64,000 bases of DNA from Daucus carota subsp. sativus (Eukaryota; Streptophyta; Magnoliopsida; Apiales; Apiaceae): contig NC_030388.2 of the NCBI RefSeq assembly GCF_001625215.2, forward strand, positions 23,114,558 to 23,178,557, in the 5' to 3' direction. Shown piece by piece: positions 24,655-34,934 of the stretch. The position numbers and the translations under genes are program-made. Below the pieces are notes generated by a model. It saw only the letters and a list, made by a program, of their open reading frames with translations. It did not search any database and was not told the origin of the DNA. Each line of letters opens with the position of its first letter. The stretch's first letter is position 1.

Positions 24655-25765
24655 ATGGCTCTGAACAAATTTTATGGTATTGAAGAGTTACTAGATCCGG
24701 GTATATACACACAGAGAATCAAAGTTAAGGTTTCAAGGAAATGGAAAGACAGTCCACCACAAACACAATCTTTGGGAGGTATCAGCGTGTTCCTCACAGA
24801 CAATTCAGTAAGATTTCTCCATTCTTATTTCTATAATTTATCTACAAATGTACGATTTTTCATGTAACATTATTATTTTCCTGTTTCCCATTCTAGAATA
24901 CTCGAATATACTGCTGGATTCCTTCTAATCTGGCAGAGTTTTACGGTGAAAGTTTGGAAGAAGATGAATGCTATGAAATAACAAACTTTATGATCAGCAG
25001 ATATGTATCAAACTGTAGGTGGTCTGACGATGATAATTTTTTAATATTCATGAATACAACCATTGTTCTCCCCCTCCAAAGAGAAGATTATTTTACAGTA
25101 AGAGAAACATTCAAATTCACCAAGCTTTCAATGTTAGATGTTCAACATTTCCAGGAAAATCATTGTATAGGTAAATACAAGTACATCTTATAACTCTAAC
25201 TATCTTTCCATTAACAAAATGATATTATGCTTACACATTAAACTACTTGATTCAATCACATTTAGACATCATTGGCATACTTGGGAAAAAAGCATCTTTG
25301 GATATATTCATCAACAAACACGGTGAAGAGGAAGTATACCTAGACTTTGAGATAATGGACAACATGTAAGCAGTTTCATGTATTTGTTTTTTAACAAACA
25401 AGAAATTTTTATTTCTTGAGATTTTTTTAAATATGAGGATGCAGAAATAAGAAGACAGTAAGATTCAGAAATGGAATGGCTCAGCTTTGCAACAGTGCTT
25501 TCAACAGATGCACTGAAAATGATTTGGAACCAACAACAATTTCAATATCATGCTGCCGGATGCAATACAATCAGTATACTAACAAAATTTTATTGATTGA
25601 CTCTCCAGCAACAAAATTTTTTATCAACTACCGCTCTGCACAACACAATCAGCTCTGCAAAAGGTAAAATTCTGCTACATAATACAAATCACAATAACAC
25701 TCCCATGTTAACAGATATCTTATCCTGTTTTCAGGTATCGTGCACTGACGAATAATGTGGACTAA
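24655..25765 (+). CDS. RPA1-like ssDNA-binding protein, short form, copy 1
   Basis: Model: join(24655..24807, 24897..25170, 25266..25365, 25445..25663, 25735..25765), 258 aa, all junctions GT-AG. It has the plant RPA70/DUF223 pattern: a first OB fold with VKVSRKWKDS and GISVFLTDN, IYCWIPSNL, EDECYEITNFMISRY; then a second OB fold beginning DIIGILG with a later SISCCRMQYNQ and ATKFFINY. The zinc-binding C-terminal domain of full RPA1 is absent, so this is a two-OB-fold protein. Exons 2 and 3 are 274 and 100 bp, exactly as in copy 2 (33238-34341). It would bind single-stranded DNA in the nucleus. RPA-like genes are known passengers of plant Helitrons. Confidence 0.85.
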
Positions 25766-25929
25766 CTATGTAGAACAAATCTTTATTGTAAGATGCATTT
25801 CGAAAAATTATTTGTGCTTCCAAAATATCTGGAAAGTTATAGCATTTGTCGTAATAGCAGCTCTACTAACAGAACATTTCATTACCTAACAACTAACATA
25901 ATCAGGAAAACAATCAATTTCTTGGCAGT

Positions 25930-27240
25930 AAAGAAATTAGACCTGAACAATTTTCCTCACTTCAAAGGTGGTTTTTTCAATCAGAGTGAATTGTAGTTGT
26001 TCTCCTTCATCAGGTTGAGTCCCCTGTGTTAATTCATTCCAACCAACTCCAAAACTGCAGGTCTTCTTTCCCCTCAACACTTTCAGTTCATAAGTGTTAC
26101 CATCCGTAGTAACTTTTACCTTTGTTCATTCATTCCACTTTTTATAAACGTCTTGCATATACCGTGGCAGAAACTATAATACAAAAAAAATTCTTACTTG
26201 CATTTATAAAGTAGTAGTCATACTTTTCGTTGTGAAAGATTTTGACGGGATTTCCTATGTATAAGACTTCACATGAAAACTTAATTAGCTGGCCATCACT
26301 TTTCCAACAAAATAAAATTTCAAACACACTAAATTTCATTGACAACTTAGCTCACCACTTCACCGGTATGAGCACTTATCCAGTTCCACAGAACCTAATG
26401 CTTATATAATATATAATATAACATACATGTATATATCAAACAAATTCAGCAGAAGTTCAATCATTTTTATTGAACAAAACTCTGTGATGAAGAATATACC
26501 ACTTTTGTAAACATTATTGAATTGTTCTTTATGAAGTACTGCAATTTCAAATCTATGTTCTCCAGCTGTGCTTAAAAGAGTGCATTTGTCACCAATTTGG
26601 AGCTCGCAAACTCTGGCAAATTTACACCATTCATGATCGAAGAACAAGCTTTTCCTATGACATTGGAGTTTAATTTTGCATACAAAGTTTTTAAAACCCA
26701 ACTCAATTGTTTCAGTTTCTTCATCAATACCAATGCCGACAGCTTCCTCACATGAGAATACCTGGAACAAATAATACATCTTACCCAATAATCACATAAC
26801 AACTCAGAAATTCAAGTTCTCCACAAGGTGTTTTCCATTGATTACAAATTCAAGTTCTCCATCAAAAGCTGATCAAGCATTCTAAAAAAAATGTCAACTG
26901 CAGCTTATCCTTCTGTAATTCACTTATGGCAAATACACTTTCACTATCAGTTGAGCTGATTGTATTTAGATCAACATTGTTTTCGCCACATTACATAGTT
27001 TTTTTGTAATCTACCTCTACTGCATACTGATTAAAAATTTCTAATTTGAATTCTGTGCAACCGATATACTATAACAAAAAAACATAGCACGAATTTTCAA
27101 GATAAACTTTGACTAAAGTCTCTATTCCTTCAACAATCCCTGAATCACTAACAAAGCGTGCAATCCATGTATTTTTTAAGGGTACATGCAACCGTATATT
27201 ATCAAGACCAAATGAACTAAAAGATGCTGCAAAGACGGTC
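25930..27240 (-). pseudogene. Degenerate B3-type gene, copy 2
   Basis: Pieces of B3-like modules lie in order on the minus strand: SSFGLDNIRL...WIARFVSDSGIVEGIETLV (about 27215-27080), a well-formed B3 module with HEWCKFARVCELQIGDKCTL and FEIAVL (about 26761-26520), and a final WNELTQGTQPDEGEQLQF block near 26000-26110. Stops and missing splice sites prevent one clean model, unlike the copy at 40538-41900. Probably a decayed member of the local B3 family; exon limits are approximate. Confidence 0.5.
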
Positions 27241-28197
27241 GGCAATTTGTGAAAAAAAATGCCTCAAAATTAAAAAAAAACTATATGATGTAGAAGTACA
27301 TAAAAGCTACCAAAAAGATTTGCAAGAGTTGAGCCCATACCAACACAGCTTTCTTATTCAGCTGTTCCACAATCTGACATATAAAAAAATTTCTACCGCA
27401 CGATTCTGTTAATGGCACAGAAGCTGTTGACGTAGATTTCGTAGGAACTAATTAGATTAACAAAGTAGGACAATAATGTCAACACAACAAACAAATCCCA
27501 AATCTATTACCTTTTCTAGGGCTTGCAGACATCCTGTTCAATTACGTATAACAATAATTACAGCTAAGATTTAAGCACAATACGTGATACTGAAAATATA
27601 TTCATTTCAATACCTCATCGTCAAAGGCTGGAAAATGGATTCATAACCGAATAAAGCTCCTTTCCAGTTCTTCCCTAGAGAAAGAGTTAACTTCAAAATC
27701 TTCAATGTTCGAATACAATTATTTAATGGTTTTTACTACTCGTGAATACAGAAATACCAAAATCAGTAATGACTATATTTACTTTTATATATGAAATATA
27801 AATTACTAAATTGTCTGATGTTATAAACAAGACCCAACTAAAAATAGGAAAAGATAAATTAAAAAACGAATCTATTAGTCAATCGTTTGCTAGCAATTTA
27901 AATACTACCTCCATTTTTAACAATATGTCTCTTTACTCTCATGCATAAAATATAAAATTTGTTGTCATTTTATTAACAACAAAATGACAACTCTTCCCTC
28001 AATTTTTTTTTAAATTCTCTCCTATAAAAAAATAAAATACCTTTAACTTACTTTTCTTTTGCCTATAATTGCTTCAAATTTGAATAACTCTAACCATGAG
28101 GCATTTATTTTACTTTAACCATTAACCTTTTTTTTTGTTCTTTTGTAACAGCAAAATATGCAAATTAAATATATAATACATTGTTCTAATTACAAAA
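27241..28197. other. AT-rich spacer, no gene seen
   Basis: Between two B3-type genes in the same orientation. Possibly an old 5' exon of the degenerate B3 gene near 27.5-27.7 kb, not resolvable. Confidence 0.35.
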
Positions 28198-29697
28198 TCA
28201 ATTGCGAATGTTAGTGATATCACCCTTAACGATTTCAACCCTAAATTGATGATAAGATTCATTAATCCATCTAAAATAACATTTATCTCCAACACTTAGA
28301 TTCAAACTATCGCGGAAATCATTCCATCCATCATGTATTGTAGTCCTTCTCTCCCTGCGCCGTTTCTTGATTTCAAGTTCCCATGACAAAGCTCCTTTGT
28401 AGACTAATATTTGATCTTTGTTCTTCCACTGATTAGTTAATCGACTAAAATCAACTGATACCGTCTGCATAAAATGAAAACTAAATTAAAAAATTTCTAA
28501 AATATATTACAATGAAGTATTAAATCATTTATTATTTTTTATCAACACACCACACCAGGGGAATGCTTTAACATGTGACATGGCATAACATGGATTTCGA
28601 AGTCACAAGGATAACGAAAATTCATAGATAAATAACCTGCAAAAATACAAAACAAATTAGCTTCTTACTAAAAATATTAATAGTAAAACAATTTCAGACA
28701 AAACTAACCATAGCTGATTGCCTGAACATCAAGACATACTTCTACACTGCATCCATCAAAGAGACTAAGATTAAACAGGCGACCACCATCATAACTAAAT
28801 ACCATTAGCTCCAACTTTTGAAAGCTGGACAATCTCAACCCATGGCATATATTTCTAAGCCCAGATATTTTACGGCCAAGAAAATCGAAGTGACCCCCAA
28901 ATCTGAAATTATTCTTTAGCACATAGGTGAACTACTCTGGTATTTTTGAACCGCAGATACGCATGAATGATCTCGGCAGCCACTAATAAACCAAAAAATA
29001 TCAAATATTAACAGGGGACCCATGGTATATAATCTTCACAAAACGACACGTAATTATAATATAATAATGTAAATATCAGACTTACGATTTCATCATCTGT
29101 TATATGAGCATTACTAATAAATTTCACAAACTTCCAGTTTTCCTGTTCTTTGGCATCTGAAATACAAGAACCGAAAATTTTAGATCTATAAATCAAAAAA
29201 CAATAAAACAAGAAATGCAGTGCTCTAAAACATTTCACAACTAACCTGTTGCCAAAAAGGAAGTTTCCGATGTATTCACAAATGCAGCATAGTCAATCTC
29301 ATTTCCATCTTCAGCAAATATATTCACGCTGAAATCTTTCCCGTCGACGTATTCAAAAAGTAGGATCTCACCACCAACAAGTCCAAAATCTTTGAAGAAA
29401 TCACCCAAACCTTCCAAACGACGGTTACTTTCATCGTAAGACACATGCATTCTGTAACTAACCATTCCTGAACTTCAAATTCCATCTATCTTGAAGATTT
29501 TTTCGCTGCATGTCACAGAACTTTTGAGGAAGTACCTGAAATGTATAGGCATAGTTACGAACTACAACCAATATGCATAGAATGAAGCTTTGAAAAAGTG
29601 AATGGATTTAACAAACCAGATAAATCGAAGAACAATCAGCCGGAGTGAGATATATGAAAAATTCGGCGACGAAAGATTGGAAGTCCATTTTTATCAT
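28198..29697 (-). pseudogene. Three-module B3-domain protein, copy 3, with a 1-bp frameshift
   Basis: Exon 1 is 29697-29617 (27 codons, as in copy 4) and exon 2 is 29535-29246, with PQKFCDM..., GLVGGEILLFEY and FSVNIFAEDGNEIDY. Later modules lie at about 29160-29089, 28970-28709, 28640-28553 and 28465-28198; the last is a typical B3 domain (WELEIKKRRRERR, HDGWNDFRDSLNLSVGDKCYF, FRVEIV). Exon 2 is 290 bp, one base too long: just after KFRNG, near 29465, the frame hits a stop, and one fewer base restores the run into SYRMHV. It lies inside the proposed Helitron cargo, antisense to the RPA genes. Without the lesion it would be a nuclear DNA-binding protein. Confidence 0.72.
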
Positions 29698-30860
29698 GGT
29701 AGATTTCGACGATCTGATAAAATGATCTAACAGAGCATAACAAAAACTGATCGACAGATATATAGAAGAAAAAATAATAAAAACGGTTTCAAATAGAAAA
29801 GAAAAAAATAAAATCTTCTGCGGTGCATTTTTCGAAATCTTTGAATTGCTTTTTAATAATTATCTTAGATCAGATAGTTTTAAATTTAATAATGTAACAA
29901 TTTCAACATATCATAAATACCAACATTACCGTCTATTAGAACTTTTGTTTCAGCTGAATTAAATGTTCTTCGAAACAAGAAAAACATTAACATAATGATG
30001 AAAAAACTTTTTCCAATCTCATTTTTATTATTTTAAAATAATTATTATTAATCCATAAGTTGCTTACAAAAATTGTCCTACAACGTTAATCCAAGTGTTT
30101 TTTATTTGTTATCGAGATCCTATTTCAAACATTTATCATATGATGATGCTTATGATTGAAAACTTCTTTTTCAAATTATTGTTATGTATAAGTAATTCAT
30201 TAGAATAAAATACTCATAAAACTGAATTTAAAATGATAACTCATTAACATTGTCTTTAAATAGGGATTTGAATTTAGTTGTCAAATGTACCACATAGATA
30301 TTATTTGGATAATCCTTCCATCATCAATATCTATAGACCACATAGATATTATTCAAGGGATGTTTCATGAAATTTGTTATAACAAATTAACACTTAATCA
30401 ATGCTCTTGGCGAGCAAAAATTTTTTGGCTGGAAGTTACCTCCGATAAATAGCCGCCCTAATAGATACTATTTCATTACTGCTCATAACTATGTTTCGTG
30501 TAACACTGCTAAAGTTAATTATATTTCTGTACTGATATCAATAATCCAAACATTTCAAATGATAATTATTTTAAAAACAAAAGCAGTGCATCACAGCAAT
30601 ACAACATTACAAATCTAACGCAACCTACCTATGATTTGTACATCAGTCATAACAGGTTTTTATGCACACTGTTTCCTACACACTTCGCCAAAAAAAAACC
30701 TCGGGAATTTAAAAGATTAGTAATAATATATTAACACATACACAGCATCACTACTACTCTATCCTATAGGTACTGATTGTTTAGGCTCCATTAGCATACA
30801 CACAACCATAACTTCTCCCCACACTTCCTCTTCATTGTCACACCCTGCTTTCATCACAAA
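29698..30860. other. AT-rich spacer, no gene seen
   Basis: Between the divergent B3 gene (-) and F-box-like gene (+); would hold both promoters. No ORF or repeat recognised. Confidence 0.4.
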
Positions 30861-31565
30861 ATGAAAAGATATCCTCTTCCTGAAGAGTATCTCCTAAATC
30901 TTAACATGGATATCATGTTGACCATATGTTCTTTCCTTCTCCGAGACAATTTTCTTGCATTTACTAATTTCTTTCAAGTTTTTGTTATGTACAAGAATGA
31001 TGAGGAGATTTTCAGTCTTCTTCATCATCTTGACTGGACAAACATGCATGTTCACAAACTATCATGGAATGAAGTTGTTACCTCTCGATTCAGTGGTTTC
31101 TTACAAACATCTACTGAGAAGATGGTTATTCATGCCATTGCTTACAATGCATGCAACAATCTAATCCTGAGAATTCAAATAAACCAAAATATGTCTCTTC
31201 TTCAAATTCTAGCACATCATGATCACTTTTCATTTCTTGCTTTTAACATCTTCAGACCATTTTTCGATAATAATGTTTTCAAGATGTCGGCAAAAGCAGT
31301 TCACTTTATGTTCAAGAATAACCAAATTTTCAATGAACAGCTGCAGAGTTTAACAGAGGCATTCACTGGCAGGTTAAGACTGTGCACCGGAGGATGGGAT
31401 GCAAGACAAGTTATGAAGCCTTCGTTTCCCATGTGTGAATCTTACAAAACACAACCCGCTGATCATTTCTCACCATATGGTTGGCCAGCTCATATCGACA
31501 GGGTCAGAAATTGCCAATGCAGCTATTGTTTTCTTCAGATGTTGTTCGAGATTATTTTCGACTAG
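30861..31565 (+). CDS. F-box-like protein (At2g35280-like), copy 2
   Basis: Intronless, 234 aa, intact. The F-box-like N-terminus (YLLNLNMDIMLTICSFLLRD, residues about 10-29) is followed by FFQVFV, a HLDWTNMHVHKL block, MVIHAIAYNACNNL and HDHFSFLAFNIF, and a Cys-rich end (CQCSYC). Copy 1 at 18802-19545 has the equivalents LLDVDIILKICSLLQED, FFIQVW, NLDWSRVHEV, GAMCYVSCKNL, HDSMSFLAYHIF and CSEC in the same order, though overall identity is low, so the two are old duplicates. Family and function are as uncertain as for copy 1. Confidence 0.6.
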   Translation: MKRYPLPEEYLLNLNMDIMLTICSFLLRDNFLAFTNFFQVFVMYKNDEEIFSLLHHLDWTNMHVHKLSWNEVVTSRFSGFLQTSTEKMVIHAIAYNACNNLILRIQINQNMSLLQILAHHDHFSFLAFNIFRPFFDNNVFKMSAKAVHFMFKNNQIFNEQLQSLTEAFTGRLRLCTGGWDARQVMKPSFPMCESYKTQPADHFSPYGWPAHIDRVRNCQCSYCFLQMLFEIIFD

Positions 31566-32184
31566 CTTAATCGGAGAAGCAGCAGCTTAACAATTACGTA
31601 TATGCCCTTATTATTAGTGTTTTCATCATTTCGTAGAACTGGGCTTTGTATTTTTATTAGGTCACTATGATATTTTGACTATAATACAATCCTACATTTT
31701 CAATTATGCTTAAAAATATATATTCCTTGCAATTTCATAGGGAAATTACATAATTAAATGGACCTAATTTTCACAACTATATTTAATTAATTACGGGTTA
31801 GGCATAAAACATAATTCTTTATTGAATGTATCATAGAACTAAACATTTTAAATAAATCATTAATATAAAACTGAAAATATTTAGAAGGCGCAACAAAAAC
31901 AACGGTAATGGTCTTTAAATCTGGACCCAAAAGTTCAAGTAAAAGTATAAGAAGAAACTATTTCACGAACAACTACATTGATTCTTTTTTTCAACAAATT
32001 TTAGATACCTAAAATAAAATAATTTCTACCCACATGTTGCTTTCAATGCAGCCAAAAACCATTTTGGAAGTCATTCAAAAATTTAAAAACAAAAAAACAA
32101 TAGCAACAGATACATAATAATGAATACTATTGAATATATCGCTTGAACTACTAATTCAGATTTAACTCAAACCAACCATATTAC

Positions 32185-32432
32185 GGGGCCGTTTGGCTGA
32201 GCTTAAAATAAGTGCTTCTTGCTTAAAATAAATAAGTGGAGTAGAAGTTAGAAGTCAGACAAGACTTATAAGTGATTAAAGTGTTTGGCAAATAAGCAGA
32301 AGTTCTGAAACAGAAGCTAGCATTCCTAGCTTTTTATAAGTGCTTCTTGACTTATTACAGAAACAGTACGAAATAAGTGCTTCCAACTTATAAGCCCAGA
32401 AGTCGGCTTAAAAGCCGTAGCCGAACACCACC
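32185..32432. mobile_element. Foldback MITE with GGGGCCGTTTGGC / GCCGAACACCACC ends
   Basis: The ends are imperfect inverted repeats (ggggccgtttggctgagctt with the complement of ggcttaaaagccgtagccga). The interior is rich in aataagtgctt-type motifs on both strands. Relatives sit at 42677-43051 and 58505-58739. A target duplication could not be fixed. Confidence 0.65.
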
Positions 32433-32674
32433 TACATGACCCCATTGACTTTGGAAAAAATATTAGATAGTTCATTCACTACATAGCTACATGACACGTT
32501 TTAAAATTTTTTGTCATGAAAATCTAAATTAAATAATATAAAGAACATATAAAACAAATTAATAAAAATTCAGAAGTACAAGGGCAATGCACCTAAAGTT
32601 GCTTGCCTGGATTAAAATAACTCATCTGATTTCAGATAAAAATAGTATACAACATAAGAATAACTATCTATCCA

Positions 32675-33046
32675 CAGTGTTACAAAAATCGGGGATCGGA
32701 CCTAATCGGTTGAGCTACCGATTCAGGGATTAATCAGAAATCGGGGATTAATCAGAAGGATTAATCAGAGTGAAAATCGGATTTATTTTTATATTAAAAT
32801 ATTATTTAATATTCAGTTATCATTATCTTAGCTATTTAGTAACTAATATATTTACTATATTCATAAACTCTATAATTATTCATATTTAAAGTAATATAGT
32901 ATTTTAATTTTAATAATTTTTCATATATACTTCTATTAAGAAATATATATAAGGATTAATCGAATTTCAAAAATCGAATCGGTGGCCGACCTTTCAGGGG
33001 ATTAATCGGGAATTTATCGGTTAAATCGGGGATTTTTAGAACACCG
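32675..33046. mobile_element. hAT-like MITE with 8-bp target duplication
   Basis: A 372-bp AT-rich element bounded by CAGTGTT...AACACCG terminal inverted repeats, extended as caaaaatcgg/ctaaaaatcc. It is flanked on both sides by TCTATCCA (32667-32674 and 33047-33054), an exact 8-bp target duplication as hAT elements make. It contains repeated aatcggggatt motifs. Confidence 0.85.
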
Positions 33047-33237
33047 TCTATCCATTGTAAATACTTCAAGTACTATAAGATATTTAATGTGGATATATTT
33101 TACATGCAGGCTATATTAATTCCATACCAACAAACTGAAAAGGTGGAAAGCATTCATTACGTCCACTTACCATGCAGCACTTTATGAACTGCTCTTAAAG
33201 GGAAACACCCAACAACAACATAAGGCATTTATCAGAT

Positions 33238-34341
33238 ATGGAGATGACCTATCTTCATGATCTACACTTGCACCAAGATTCCAACTTAAACATTCAAGTT
33301 GCAGTAACAAGAAAATGGACGGAGACTGATTCAGCTGAACGTGTTCAAGGGATCAACCTAATCGTCGTTGACAAATATGTAACCACTTCTTTTGTTCAAT
33401 AGCTAAATATTAGACAGATCTTTTGTATTTCCAAACTATGTCTGATTTCATGTGGTTTCAGGATAATCGCCTGCACTGCTGGATACCTTCGGAACTTGTG
33501 AATACTTTCATAGACAAGTTTGTCGAAGGATGTCATTATGTCATCAACAACTTTTCAGTCGAGCAATTCAACCAGAAAGATCGTTGTTTTGAGGCGGAAA
33601 TTCATATTGTTCTACATAGCGAGACTGCTATAACAGAAATGCCAACAAGCTACAGTCAAATTCCTAAAGACATTTTCTGTTTCAAAAATTTGAAAACAAT
33701 CCTCGAATCTACTCAAGCACATGACTACTTAATCGGTGAGTAAATATTCCATTAAACTTGGTTAGTCATAAGTTACTTCTCAATATTTAACCTGTATTTT
33801 CCTAAAAAAGTTTATTCCTATTCTTACCAAAGATTTAGTAGGTATTGTTGAAGATCTCAAACCTATGGAGCCAGTGAATGGTCCTGCTTTTGAAAAACAT
33901 TTCTACATAGAATTTGTTTTGACTGATCTAATGTAAGTCCTCTTCCGCCTTTATCAAAATTGCATTTTTCGATATTTATATGTTAGTTTCTAAAAAAATG
34001 CTTCCATATATATCATAACAATAGTGATCGTGTACGGGTGCGTCTGTGGGACCGTTGTGCACTCCAATTCCAAAAACAAGTCAATGATAACAGGGGCAAG
34101 CCTTCAATTATCACTATTTCAAGCTGTAAGATCATAAAAAATCAGTACAATGGAGAAACAACCATAAGGACCGTTAAAGCAACACGGACTTTCCTCAACT
34201 ATCAAACTGAAAGAGAGGTTGTTCTCAGGAAAAGGTAATTTTCTCATAATTGAATACATCAAATTTTCGTTCATTATAATTATGTTCATGCTCATTTTTT
34301 CTAATCCTTATAGGTTCTGGGAGATAAATGGATTTCAGTAG
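33238..34341 (+). CDS. RPA1-like ssDNA-binding protein, short form, copy 2
   Basis: Model: join(33238..33378, 33462..33735, 33833..33932, 34025..34234, 34314..34341), 250 aa, intact. OB-fold pattern: IQVAVTRKWTETDS, GINLIVVDKY, LHCWIPSEL, EGCHYVINNFSVEQF, then LVGIVEDLKP, ITISSCKIIKNQYNGE and TFLNYQTERE. No zinc domain. Exon lengths 274 and 100 bp and the phases match copy 1 (24655-25765), and both end in a tiny last exon, so the two are duplicates of a two-OB-fold ancestor. Probable role is ssDNA binding in the nucleus. As part of the proposed Helitron cargo it could protect or recruit to single-stranded transposition intermediates (inference). Confidence 0.86.
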
Positions 34342-34934
34342 CAGTCCAATATGAAAAGATCGTTCAACAGATGACGTTCATCATATTATGCTTTCATTCT
34401 GTAATCTATGATTATCATGTCAAATGTTGGTTGTTATGTTCATCGAAATTATTTTGCTTTAAGATTATTGTAATTTCATCACTTACAATATATTCATAAA
34501 GGAAGAACACGGCTGATAAAAAACGCAATGACACTAAGCCATACGGTAAAAGTATAATAAAAAATGCATACACTCCGGATCTTAAATGAAAAAACAGATT
34601 GCATTTCCAACACTTTACAACAGTTGAAAGGTAATGAAGCGAAAGGACAGTATGTATCAGAAAATTAGCTGTAAACCTGTGAACACGCCTTAGTTTATAA
34701 GCTTTCTGCGGAGGCGCGAAAAAAATGAAGCTTTACTGTCAAAGCTTGGTAAGACAACTCAGTTTTTAGTTCTGATCATTCACCAACCACGGAGTTCATT
34801 AAATGCGTATTGTAAAATAACACTCCATGCATGAGACATTACACATAAACTCAATATCAAAAATATATTCAAAGATACTTCCACTGCACTGAACTGCATT
34901 CTCACAGAAATAAACTCTTATCAAGATCAAGAAA
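34342..34934. other. Spacer between two tandem RPA-like genes
   Basis: Promoter region of the long-form RPA gene. It contains GCGCGAAA (34714-34721), listed separately. No ORF. Confidence 0.4.
34714..34721 (-). promoter_or_regulatory. Possible E2F site upstream of the long RPA-like gene
   Basis: GCGCGAAA, read as TTTCGCGC on the minus strand, is an exact match to the plant E2F consensus TTTSSCGC. It lies about 215 bp before the start codon at 34935. Cell-cycle control would suit an RPA gene, but one 8-base match is weak evidence. Confidence 0.3.

Larger units (their letters stand above)
31566..33237. other. Intergenic with two MITE insertions
   Basis: No gene. Holds a GGCCGTTTGG-type foldback element (32185-32432) and a hAT-like MITE (32675-33046), listed separately. 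Confidence 0.45.
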
